IMG/VR virus record: IMGVR_UViG_3300037189_018990
Span: 1-22,147 of that record
Source: a virus
Length of the DNA stretch: 22,147 bases
Direction: 5' to 3' (one strand)
Below the pieces are notes generated by a model. The model was not told the origin of the DNA and did not search any database. It was given only the letters and a program-made list of their open reading frames with translations. Below are positions 8,189-13,042 of this stretch, one piece after another. The position numbers and the translations under genes were made by a program. How positions within the stretch are numbered: position 1 is the stretch's first letter; each line of letters begins with the position of its first letter.

Positions 8189-8274
8189 ACCTCCGGCGCC
8201 TCTCCATATTAAAACTTTATATGTTTTTTGCTGCAGCTTTTCATATAGAGTATGTGAAGCGTAATTCCGGAGGT
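8189..8274 (+). ncRNA. Candidate structured RNA (three-way junction) directly upstream of tRNA-Met
   Basis: The 240 bases between the tmRNA and tRNA-Met hold no convincing gene. Within them ACCTCCGG (8189-8196) pairs with CCGGAGGT (8267-8274). Inside lie two hairpins: CATAT 8205-8209 with ATATG 8219-8223, and GCTTTTCATA 8236-8245 with TATGTGAAGC 8251-8260 (one G-U, one mismatch). The result is an 86-nt closed three-way junction ending 8 nt before tRNA-Met. It lacks tRNA D- and T-loop consensus, so it is not a tRNA. A shared TTTAGTAAACC entry and identical 8-nt spacing link it to the shorter stem before tRNA-Thr. Confidence 0.35.
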
Positions 8275-8282
8275 GTTCTTTC

Positions 8283-8354
8283 CGCAGGGTGGACAAGCGG
8301 CAAGTCGTTGCGCTCATAACGCAAAGATCCTGGGTTCGAATCCCAGCCCTGCCA
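8283..8354 (+). tRNA. tRNA-Met(CAT), initiator-like
   Basis: The folded arms are acceptor CGCAGGG/CCCTGCC, D stem GAC/GTC, anticodon stem TTGCG/CGCAA around loop CTCATAA, and T arm CTGGG-TTCGAAT-CCCAG. The discriminator is A, CCA is not encoded, and length is 72 nt. Two initiator hallmarks are visible. Position 1 is unpaired from position 72 (C-C; bacterial fMet has C-A), and the D stem has A11-U24. The third hallmark is altered: the anticodon stem has G-C, C-G, G-C pairs instead of three G-C. The body closely resembles E. coli tRNA-fMet. The alternative is an elongator Met or Ile(lysidine) tRNA with a mismatched end. Confidence 0.9.
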
Positions 8355-8364
8355 ATTTTAGTAA

Positions 8365-8414
8365 ACCGGGCGGGCCTCTGTACATACAAGCTATCTCACG
8401 CCCGGTCTTTTTTT
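8365..8414 (+). terminator. GC-rich stem plus T7, terminator-like, abutting tRNA-Thr
   Basis: ACCGGGCG (8365-8372) pairs perfectly with CGCCCGGT (8399-8406) across a 26-nt loop and is followed by C and seven T (8408-8414). The first base of tRNA-Thr is 8415. As an intrinsic terminator it would cut tRNA-Thr off from the tmRNA/tRNA-Met transcript. It could instead be a processing or antitermination structure for the tRNA. Confidence 0.55.
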
Positions 8415-8488
8415 GGTCTGTTAGTTAAATGGTATAACTTCGCCTTTGTAACGCGAAATCGACAGTTCGATTCTGTCACGGACCTCCA
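8415..8488 (+). tRNA. tRNA-Thr(TGT)
   Basis: Acceptor GGTCTGT pairs with ACGGACC (one G-U). The anticodon loop is TTTGTAA, giving TGT, and the T arm is GACAG-TTCGATT-CTGTC. The discriminator is T and CCA is encoded (8486-8488). The pair closing the anticodon loop is a C-C mismatch. TGT reads ACA/ACN codons, which suits the AT-rich, Thr-rich tail genes here. Confidence 0.93.
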
Positions 8489-8513
8489 TTTTATAAAAGT
8501 AGAGACCGATAGC

Positions 8514-8520
8514 ATAAATA
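8514..8520 (+). promoter_or_regulatory. T4-late-like ATAAATA box upstream of HNH gene
   Basis: ATAAATA is followed by 6 nt (TAACAG) and then the ATG at 8527. It has the same box-to-start geometry as the minus-strand late genes. Confidence 0.45.
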
Positions 8521-8526
8521 TAACAG

Positions 8527-8973
8527 ATGGGTGCTACAGGTCTTAATATAAAACAATACAATAATATGCGTAAATTAACAGGTAATATTACAGCTACCTG
8601 TTTTTGCGGTAAAGCGTATACAAGACAGAAACATAGAGCTGGTAAATATTGTAGCTTACAGTGTCAAAAGTTAGAGAGACAGCATATAGCTATAGAAAAA
8701 AATATAACACTTTTTAAGCAAGGTAAACTTACTATTAGAGGTGTAATAAAACGAACCATGCTAGCAATGGGTATTGAACATAAATGTCAGATATGCGGTT
8801 TAACAGAATGGCTCGGTAAACCTATTTCAATGGTACTTGATCATATCAACGGTCGTGCAGATAATAATTTACCAGAAAACTTACGTCTTATCTGTCATAA
8901 CTGTGATTCACAAACCGATCATTATAAAGGTAGAAATAAAGGCAACGGACGTAAAGCTTTAGGATTAATATAA
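8527..8973 (+). CDS. HNH homing-type endonuclease, free-standing
   Basis: This is a 148-residue DNA endonuclease. An N-terminal Cys cluster (CFCG at 25-28 and YCSLQC at 41-46) looks like a zinc ribbon. A central helical region carries a RG-rich segment. The C-terminal HNH core has CQIC (87-90), LDHINGRADN (104-113), ENLRLICHNC (117-126) and SQTDHYKGRNKG. The DH is the metal/catalytic pair, with N118 next, and Cys87/90/123/126 form the structural zinc site. It stands between tRNA-Thr and tRNA-Glu with no intron evident, so it is probably a selfish mobile endonuclease resident in the tRNA island. An ATG at 8566 (residue 14, MRKLTGN) is an alternative start. The 8527 start is preferred because an ATAAATA box sits 6 nt upstream, as in neighbouring genes. 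Confidence 0.9.
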   Translation: MGATGLNIKQYNNMRKLTGNITATCFCGKAYTRQKHRAGKYCSLQCQKLERQHIAIEKNITLFKQGKLTIRGVIKRTMLAMGIEHKCQICGLTEWLGKPISMVLDHINGRADNNLPENLRLICHNCDSQTDHYKGRNKGNGRKALGLI

Positions 8974-8979
8974 CTTTGA

Positions 8980-8986
8980 ATAAATA
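8980..8986 (+). promoter_or_regulatory. T4-late-like ATAAATA box upstream of small membrane peptide
   Basis: ATAAATA is followed by 5 nt and the ATG at 8992. It lies in the 18-nt gap after the HNH stop codon. Confidence 0.4.
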
Positions 8987-8991
8987 TATGT

Positions 8992-9108
8992 ATGCTAGAT
9001 CCCCTCGAAGCTGCTATGACAGGGGTGATGTTTTTATTCTTTTTGTGTTGTTATTGCACTATTGTTTTTGTAAAATTTTTTATTGGACTCTTTAGAAAGC
9101 GTCGATAG
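8992..9108 (+). CDS. Small single-pass membrane peptide, 38 aa
   Basis: The frame reads MLDPLEAAMTGVMFLF, then a continuous hydrophobic, Cys-containing segment to about residue 33 (FLCCYCTIVFVKFFIGL), then FRKRR and TAG. An acidic N-terminus, one transmembrane helix and a basic C-terminal end give a coherent topology, probably N-out/C-in. It begins 5 nt after an ATAAATA box, matching neighbouring genes, and fills most of the 147-nt gap between the HNH gene and tRNA-Glu. Function is unknown; small phage membrane peptides can be holin-like or modify superinfection, but nothing here shows that. It is short enough that chance cannot be excluded. A CCCCT/AGGGG hairpin lies inside the frame. Confidence 0.5.
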   Translation: MLDPLEAAMTGVMFLFFLCCYCTIVFVKFFIGLFRKRR

Positions 9109-9120
9109 ACTATATGAAAT

Positions 9121-9195
9121 GGTCTCATAGTGTAATGGTTAGCATACGGCTCTTTCACAGCTGTGGTAGGGGTTCAAATCCCCTTGGGACTGCCA
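9121..9195 (+). tRNA. tRNA-Glu(TTC)
   Basis: Acceptor GGTCTCA pairs with TGGGACT; position 1-72 is a G-U wobble. The discriminator is G and CCA is encoded (9193-9195). The anticodon loop CTTTCAC gives TTC, and the stem is GGCT/AGCT-like. The T arm is AGGGG-TTCAAAT-CCCCT. The arrangement resembles bacterial tRNA-Glu. Confidence 0.94.
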
Positions 9196-9207
9196 TAAAT
9201 ATAATTG

Positions 9208-9783
9208 CTTCGGCGCTCAACCGGCTAAAGCAAACATATCAACTCGCTTAATAAAGGAGAACACATATGACAACACACAACACATACACACTAGGCAGGG
9301 TCATTCCTGCAACAGGATCTGGTTATAGCCAACTTCCAGCTCTGTTTAACGAAAGTTGGTTCAGTGAACTGTTTAAGGATGTAGATAAAGCATTTGATAT
9401 TCCAAATGCAACATATCCTTATAACGTTAAAGCAACTACCGATAAGAATAAGGTGCCAACTAGCTATACTATTGAAGTAGCTTTGGCAGGTGTCGGTAAA
9501 GATAATATTACTGTTAAGGTGCAAGATAGGCATCTGAACATTGATATTAATAAAGAAGAGGAGACAACTGATGAGATTATCTCCTACGTCAAGAAAGGTA
9601 TTAGCAGGAGGAAAGGACAATTGTCTTTCGCTCTTTCTGATAAGACTGACGCAAAAAACATCGCATCAACCTACGTGGACGGTCTCTTGCGAGTTACCGT
9701 TCCAGTAGTTCAACCGGAGGTCATTAATATTGACGTAAAGGTTGATTAAGAGTTTAATTTAGCCTTGCAGTTGAGCGCCGAAG
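9208..9783. repeat. Long inverted repeat flanking hsp20
   Basis: CTTCGGCGCTCAAC at 9208-9221 is perfectly inverted as GTTGAGCGCCGAAG at 9770-9783. A second block GGCTAAA (9223-9229) is inverted as TTTAGCC (9758-9764), offset by a few bases. The arms enclose the whole hsp20 gene. Each arm also has a local fold: TTGCTT/AAGCAA upstream and AGCCTT/AAGGCT downstream. Confidence 0.75.
9267..9749 (+). CDS. hsp20: Small heat-shock protein, Hsp20/alpha-crystallin family
   Basis: This is an ATP-independent holdase of 160 residues. The N-terminal arm (1-50) is variable and contains SWFSELFKDVDKAFD. The alpha-crystallin domain begins at about residue 51 (YPYNVKAT) and includes YTIEVALAGVGKDNITVKV, the loop with NKEEE, the KGISRRKGQLSFALSD strand pair and the hallmark A-x-x-x-DGLLRVTVP near residues 135-147. 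The C-terminal I-x-I oligomerisation motif is present (INI near residue 155). Phage Hsp20 proteins are a known feature of marine T4-like phages. Unlike its neighbours it has a strong Shine-Dalgarno, AAGGAG at 9254-9259, 7 nt before the ATG, so it may be translated early or under different control. It is followed by an intrinsic terminator and enclosed in an inverted repeat. Confidence 0.93.
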   Translation: MTTHNTYTLGRVIPATGSGYSQLPALFNESWFSELFKDVDKAFDIPNATYPYNVKATTDKNKVPTSYTIEVALAGVGKDNITVKVQDRHLNIDINKEEETTDEIISYVKKGISRRKGQLSFALSDKTDAKNIASTYVDGLLRVTVPVVQPEVINIDVKVD

Positions 9784-9796
9784 GCTTTATTCTTTT
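9761..9796 (+). terminator. Intrinsic terminator after hsp20
   Basis: AGCCTT (9761-9766) pairs with AAGGCT (9781-9786) across a 14-nt loop, followed by TTATTCTTTT. It lies 11 nt after the hsp20 stop and is part of the downstream arm of the long inverted repeat. Confidence 0.65.
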
Positions 9797-9799
9797 ATT

Positions 9800-9982
9800 A
9801 TGAAATATCTTTTGCTACTACTGTTGAGTATAGTAACTCTTAAGGCACAGACATCTGTAGCGTACTCACCTATTTACGGATACAATACAATGTCCTATCC
9901 AGGTGGATGGTGTATAATCACTAACCCTTTTATCAATCCTCCTATCTATAGCGGTAAAGCAGTAGGTGCAAATCCTACTTGA
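9800..9982 (+). CDS. Small secreted protein with signal peptide, 60 aa
   Basis: The N-terminus MKYLLLLLLSIVTLKAQ is a textbook type I signal peptide. A cleavage after LKA, leaving Gln at the mature N-terminus, is common in Bacteroidota. The mature part is about 44 residues, rich in Tyr, Pro, Gly and Asn (YSPIYGYN, YPGGW, NPFINPPIY), with one Cys. It has no family I recognise. It starts directly after the hsp20 terminator with no Shine-Dalgarno or late box, so how it is transcribed is unclear. The signal peptide is the best evidence that it is a gene. A role at the host envelope is inferred only. Confidence 0.65.
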   Translation: MKYLLLLLLSIVTLKAQTSVAYSPIYGYNTMSYPGGWCIITNPFINPPIYSGKAVGANPT

Positions 9983-10009
9983 CGCTCCAATTTTTTTTAT
10001 AACTAAAGA

Positions 10010-10016
10010 ATAAATA
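10010..10016 (+). promoter_or_regulatory. T4-late-like ATAAATA box upstream of the 92-aa gene
   Basis: ATAAATA is followed by 5 nt (TCAAT) and then ATG at 10022. The 39-nt gap before this gene holds a T8 run (9992-9999) but no terminator stem. Confidence 0.45.
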
Positions 10017-10021
10017 TCAAT

Positions 10022-10300
10022 ATGGATCCCTACACCGTAGATAGCAATACGATAAAATGGTGTGGTTTTTTTAAAACAGAAGAGTTGGCTCAAAAAAGTT
10101 TAGATGATAAGGTAGTAATGTTTGCTAAAAAAAAGAATATCTTAAGTGTTAAGAAAGAATTACAAATTAGAAAACCCTCTAACGAACTTTTACATAAACT
10201 TAACGAACTTAACGAAGCTCGTAAATCGGTTACTGATGGAATGCTCCTCTATAAATTTACTATTGTACTATCACCTAAAGTAAAATCAGCGAGCGAGTAA
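10022..10300 (+). CDS. Small protein of unknown function, 92 aa
   Basis: I do not recognise this protein. It opens MDPYTVDSNTIKWCGFFKTEE and has a Lys-rich central segment (KKKNILSVKKELQIRK), then a helix ELLHKLNELNEARKS and a terminal beta-like segment MLLYKFTIVLSPKVK. It is soluble and basic with no signal peptide. An ATAAATA box 5 nt before the ATG matches other late-type genes. Its last 15 nt overlap, tail to tail, the end of the methyltransferase gene on the other strand. Confidence 0.65.
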   Translation: MDPYTVDSNTIKWCGFFKTEELAQKSLDDKVVMFAKKKNILSVKKELQIRKPSNELLHKLNELNEARKSVTDGMLLYKFTIVLSPKVKSASE

Positions 10301-10948
10301 AATATCTAAATCATCTTTAAAGAGTATATCACTTTGAGGTACACCTAAAGAGTCCCAAATTTCTGTTCTTTCTTTTTTAGTTAAACTCTGTAAATCAAAA
10401 GAGTAACCTCCCTTAACTAATTTTTCATAAAACTCTGTTTTTAATAATATCTCTAAAAATTCGTTTTGTAGAGTAACTTCTCTTCCTAATTTTACAAACT
10501 TATCAGCATTAGCGTGAATACTATAAGGTTCTTGTAACCATACTTCATCATCTTGAACGTATATAGGTTTAGGGGCTTGTAAGATGAGAATAGCACTTTC
10601 TGGATACTTAGCAATCTCTTCCCATATGTTTGATATTAAATGAAAGCTTTGTTTAAAGATTATAAGATTAGGTTTAGGGCCGCTATAGTCTTCAAAACGC
10701 TCCTTACGAAATTCAAAACCTTCCATTGTTCGATGATCGACATTATCAATACCGATAATGTTTGTACAGTGATTCTTGAAACAGCTTGTATATACCCCTG
10801 AACCGCAACCAACATCTAAAATAGTATCAGTAGGTAGAAGGTTAAACGAATTTAATAAATTAGTACTCTTTATCGCCCAATGATATTCTCTATTTGTTAC
10901 TTCACAGAACTCCTTCCAAAGTTCTCTGCCCTTAAGATTTTCTTTCAT
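10286..10948 (-). CDS. Class I SAM-dependent methyltransferase
   Basis: The protein has 220 residues. SAM-binding motif I is ILDVGCGSGVY at residues 43-53, and the motif II acidic residue lies in IIGIDNVD at about 64-71. A motif IV-like strand LIIFKQSFHLI follows near residue 95, and ILILQAPKP continues the Rossmann order. The substrate is not visible. There is no DPPY-type or cytosine-methyltransferase PC motif, so DNA methylation is not supported; small-molecule, protein or glycan methylation are open. It is divergent from the deaminase pair (55-nt gap) and convergent with the small gene ending at 10300. A near match to the late box (TTAAGTA) lies 4 nt before its ATG. T4-like phages often carry such methyltransferases as accessory genes. 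Confidence 0.85.
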   Translation of the reverse strand: MKENLKGRELWKEFCEVTNREYHWAIKSTNLLNSFNLLPTDTILDVGCGSGVYTSCFKNHCTNIIGIDNVDHRTMEGFEFRKERFEDYSGPKPNLIIFKQSFHLISNIWEEIAKYPESAILILQAPKPIYVQDDEVWLQEPYSIHANADKFVKLGREVTLQNEFLEILLKTEFYEKLVKGGYSFDLQSLTKKERTEIWDSLGVPQSDILFKDDLDILLAR

Positions 10949-10965
10949 ACAATACTTAATAAAGC

Positions 10966-10994
10966 TTGACTATAGAGGCAAGAGTCTCTATAAT
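10966..10994 (+). promoter_or_regulatory. Strong sigma70-like promoter for the deaminase pair, with dyad symmetry
   Basis: TTGACT (10966-10971), 17 nt, then TATAAT (10989-10994) is nearly ideal. Expected +1 is about 11001, only about 3 nt before the ATG at 11004, so the mRNA would be essentially leaderless. TATAGAG (10971-10977) is inverted as CTCTATA (10986-10992) over the spacer and -10. TCTCTA (10985-10990) is inverted again as TAGAGA (10998-11003). Confidence 0.7.
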
Positions 10995-11003
10995 TCTTAG
11001 AGA

Positions 11004-11423
11004 ATGAAGTACTTTAAGAGACTTGAAGAAATAGCTCAAAGCTTAGTAGAATATAATTCTGATAGGCGATGCAGGCATTTTTCATTTATTCTTTATAAGA
11101 ATCGTTTGATTGCAACAGGTACAAATAGCGGTAAGACACATCCGTTAAACCTTATTAATAGAAAGGTATCGAAAATAACTGGAGATGATTACTCTGATCA
11201 AAAGCAAACTTGTTCTGAACTTAACGCTATTCTTAAATTAAAAAGACTTACAAACATTGATACAAAGAAGTGTGTACTAATAAATATCAGATATGATAGG
11301 AATAACAAAGTAGCTCTAGCAAAGCCTTGCATGAGCTGTGATAACCTATTAAAATATCATGAATTTAAACAAATCATCTGGTCTACTAATGGAGGACGTT
11401 ATAGCTGTGAAACAAAGAATTGA
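11004..11423 (+). CDS. Divergent cytidine-deaminase-fold zinc protein
   Basis: The protein has 139 residues. The zinc/catalytic signature of the deaminase superfamily is present in variant form: TCSELNAI at residues 69-76 (Cys70 as ligand, Glu72 as proton shuttle) and PCMSC at 108-112 (Cys109, Cys112). Upstream FSFILYKNRLIATGTNSGKTHP (26-47) gives the two core strands and the substrate-loop Asn and His. It is more diverged than the following gene, and the substrate is unknown; a free base, nucleoside, nucleotide or nucleic acid is possible. The only start is the ATG at 11004, almost at the predicted transcription start. Its 3' end overlaps the next deaminase by 17 nt if that gene starts at GTG 11407. 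The pair therefore looks translationally coupled. Confidence 0.75.
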   Translation: MKYFKRLEEIAQSLVEYNSDRRCRHFSFILYKNRLIATGTNSGKTHPLNLINRKVSKITGDDYSDQKQTCSELNAILKLKRLTNIDTKKCVLINIRYDRNNKVALAKPCMSCDNLLKYHEFKQIIWSTNGGRYSCETKN

Positions 11424-11826
11424 TTGGGATACATACGCATTAAAACTAGCGGAAGTGGCTGCACTTCGATCTGAAGATCCTTTTGTGCAGGTTGGAGCAT
11501 CTGCACTAGATAAGGATAATAGAGTGCTTGGCGTGGCCTATAACGGTCTAGCCCCTGGTAAAATAGTATCTGACGTATTCTGGTCAGATAGAGATGGAAG
11601 ACGTCCTTATATACTTCATGCTGAAACTAATTTACTATCAATGTTTAAGCGAAACGAGGCTCATACTATTGCTTGTACGTTAATGCCTTGCTCCTCATGC
11701 GCTACCCATATTGTAGCCCATGGAGTTAAGAGAGTAATTTATAAAGATGTTTATACTAAAGATCAAAAGTCTTTAGACATCTTTAAGTTTTACGGTATCG
11801 AAGTAAAGAGAATTACTTTAACTTAG
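11407..11826 (+). CDS. dCMP/cytidine deaminase family protein
   Basis: Zinc motif HAE is at residues 71-73 of the GTG-started protein and PCSSC at 94-98, with Glu73 catalytic. The N-terminal IDWDTYALKLAEVAALRSEDP leads into VGASALDKDNRVLGVAYNG, the dCMP-deaminase-like substrate loop. Deamination of dCMP to dUMP would feed dTMP synthesis, a usual T4-like function. The frame is open upstream to ATG 11359 and ATG 11389. GTG 11407 is chosen because it begins where the family usually begins and has GGAGG 11 nt upstream. That gives 139 residues, the same length as the preceding paralogue. The last 14 nt overlap the end of the opposite-strand gene 11813-12025. A nucleoside substrate cannot be excluded. 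Confidence 0.88.
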   Translation: MKQRIDWDTYALKLAEVAALRSEDPFVQVGASALDKDNRVLGVAYNGLAPGKIVSDVFWSDRDGRRPYILHAETNLLSMFKRNEAHTIACTLMPCSSCATHIVAHGVKRVIYKDVYTKDQKSLDIFKFYGIEVKRITLT

Positions 11827-12025
11827 CTCTGAGCTTCTTTAAAATAGCACCAGCAACTTTTGCTCCGGCTTCTTTTGAGCCATACTTCTTAGCAGCTTTC
11901 TTTTCGATCTTAGCAAAGTTCTTACCTGGCTTACCGATATCCTTACCTTTATGAGCTTCTTTAGCAGAGTAAGACTTCTTACCTTCTGTTAAAATACTAT
12001 CTACGAGATTATCAAAGTTGTCCAT
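11813..12025 (-). CDS. Small basic protein with capsid-targeting-like N-terminus; candidate internal head protein
   Basis: This 70-residue protein is Lys/Ala-rich and strongly basic. The N-terminus MDNFDNLVDSILTEG is acidic and amphipathic and ends in L-T-E (residues 12-14). T4-type prohead proteases cut after (L/I)-x-E. Cleavage there would release a basic mature peptide of 56 residues with repeats such as AKEAHKGKDIGKPGKN, KKAAKKYGSKEAGAK and ILKKLRAKLK. That resembles the capsid-targeting leaders of T4 internal proteins. The gene directly upstream has a matching N-terminus, which strengthens the idea. It has an ATAAATA box 6 nt before its ATG. The mature part could bind DNA or be injected; this is inference. 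Confidence 0.75.
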   Translation of the reverse strand: MDNFDNLVDSILTEGKKSYSAKEAHKGKDIGKPGKNFAKIEKKAAKKYGSKEAGAKVAGAILKKLRAKLK

Positions 12026-12031
12026 ATTGTT

Positions 12032-12038
12032 TATTTAT
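12032..12038 (-). promoter_or_regulatory. T4-late-like ATAAATA box upstream of the 70-aa gene
   Basis: Minus strand ATAAATA, then 6 nt (AACAAT), then ATG at 12025. It includes the TAA stop of the preceding gene. Confidence 0.45.
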
Positions 12039-13027
12039 TCGTAATTTGATTCTCTTCCGCTTAATTCACCGCCTCCAGACTTTATATAATCATTGTAAGC
12101 ATCACTGAAGTGTCTATTAAAAGTATCTTTTTCAACATCTCGCATGTTCTCTTCACTTCCTTCTAAGGCTCCACCGCCTCCGGCTTCATCAGATGTCTGA
12201 GGTTCAAGCACTCCCTTAATAATAAGCTCTTTAAGATATCTACCAATCTTACTTTGAGGGATACCAGCTTTACGTAATTTATCGGCAATTTCTTCTCCTG
12301 AACGAGTTTCACCGGCTAGCCCTCCAAGCCTATCATAAACAGATCTAAGATCACCACTCAATGTTCCGGCCTTAATATCATCTTCGGGATTGAGGAAATA
12401 GTCTGTACGAGGGGAAAATTCAGCTTCCTTACCTACATCCTTACCTTCTTCGTTTTCATCAGCTTCAGGCTCTTCTAATGTATTCTGATCTCCGAACTCG
12501 CTGGAAAGAGTTTCTTGTTCGTCCTCTATACCCTCTTCTCCATCAGTAGCTAAACCTTCTGTCTCCTTAGCTGTATCTTCAACAGCGGTATTGACAATTT
12601 CCCTTGTTACAGTATCACCGAAGTCTTTAGTAGCGGCAGCAAGCTTAGAAATAACTCTAGCTGTATAACCTCTATAAGCATCGTAATTCTTAAGGCTCTT
12701 AGCCTCAGGATGCTCTTCTTTAATCTTATTTACAATACCTTCTAAAGCCGTAGCAATATCAGCTCTATATTCCTTTTCTGTGCTGGAAGGATTAATATTA
12801 CCTTCATGCTGACCAAAAACGTCATCGTAAAGATCCTTAACAATCTTTTTAACGGCATCTTCCTTTGTAATAGAAAGAGCATCAGCAATATCCTTAATAA
12901 GATATCCGCCTGTCTTTTCAGATCCTATTCCCTTCTCTAAAGAAGTACCAAAAGAATCAAAATCAGCAGCTACAGGAGAAAGTTCATTGAGTAAGCTTTC
13001 AAAGAGAGAATCAAAAGAGGATGTCAT
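12035..13027 (-). CDS. Acidic 330-aa protein with capsid-targeting-like N-terminus and winged-helix-like C-terminus
   Basis: I do not recognise a family. The N-terminus MTSSFDSLFESLLNELSP parallels the downstream gene (FD-L--S-L-E) and contains L-N-E at 13-15, a T4-type prohead protease site. A helical domain follows (about 40-150). Residues 150-205 are a very acidic Glu/Asp linker. Residues 225-275 (SVYDRLGG ... GEEIADKLRKAGIPQSKIGRYLKELIIKGVL) look like a winged helix, and a Gly-rich tail ends DYIKSGGGELSGRESNYE. An ATAAATA box lies 8 nt before the ATG. Candidate roles are an internal head protein injected with DNA or a scaffold-related protein. The winged helix would suit a regulator delivered on infection, but that is speculative. 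Confidence 0.72.
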   Translation of the reverse strand: MTSSFDSLFESLLNELSPVAADFDSFGTSLEKGIGSEKTGGYLIKDIADALSITKEDAVKKIVKDLYDDVFGQHEGNINPSSTEKEYRADIATALEGIVNKIKEEHPEAKSLKNYDAYRGYTARVISKLAAATKDFGDTVTREIVNTAVEDTAKETEGLATDGEEGIEDEQETLSSEFGDQNTLEEPEADENEEGKDVGKEAEFSPRTDYFLNPEDDIKAGTLSGDLRSVYDRLGGLAGETRSGEEIADKLRKAGIPQSKIGRYLKELIIKGVLEPQTSDEAGGGGALEGSEENMRDVEKDTFNRHFSDAYNDYIKSGGGELSGRESNYE

Positions 13028-13035
13028 ATGTCTAT

Positions 13036-13042
13036 TATTTAT
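13036..13042 (-). promoter_or_regulatory. T4-late-like ATAAATA box upstream of the 330-aa gene
   Basis: Minus strand ATAAATA followed by ATAGACAT and then ATG at 13027. It shares TAAATAATAGAC with the box before gp20 and includes the stop codon of the preceding gene. Confidence 0.5.

Noticed and set aside
7978-8389. Minus-strand open frames (7978-8175 and 8177-8389)
   Set aside because: They are antisense to the tmRNA 3' end and to tRNA-Met. Their peptides contain the typical antisense-tRNA strings and have no ordered domain.
9001-9040. CCCCT/AGGGG hairpin followed by T-rich sequence as a terminator after the HNH gene
   Set aside because: Only 5 pairs with a 15-nt loop, and it lies inside the coherent 38-codon membrane-peptide frame.
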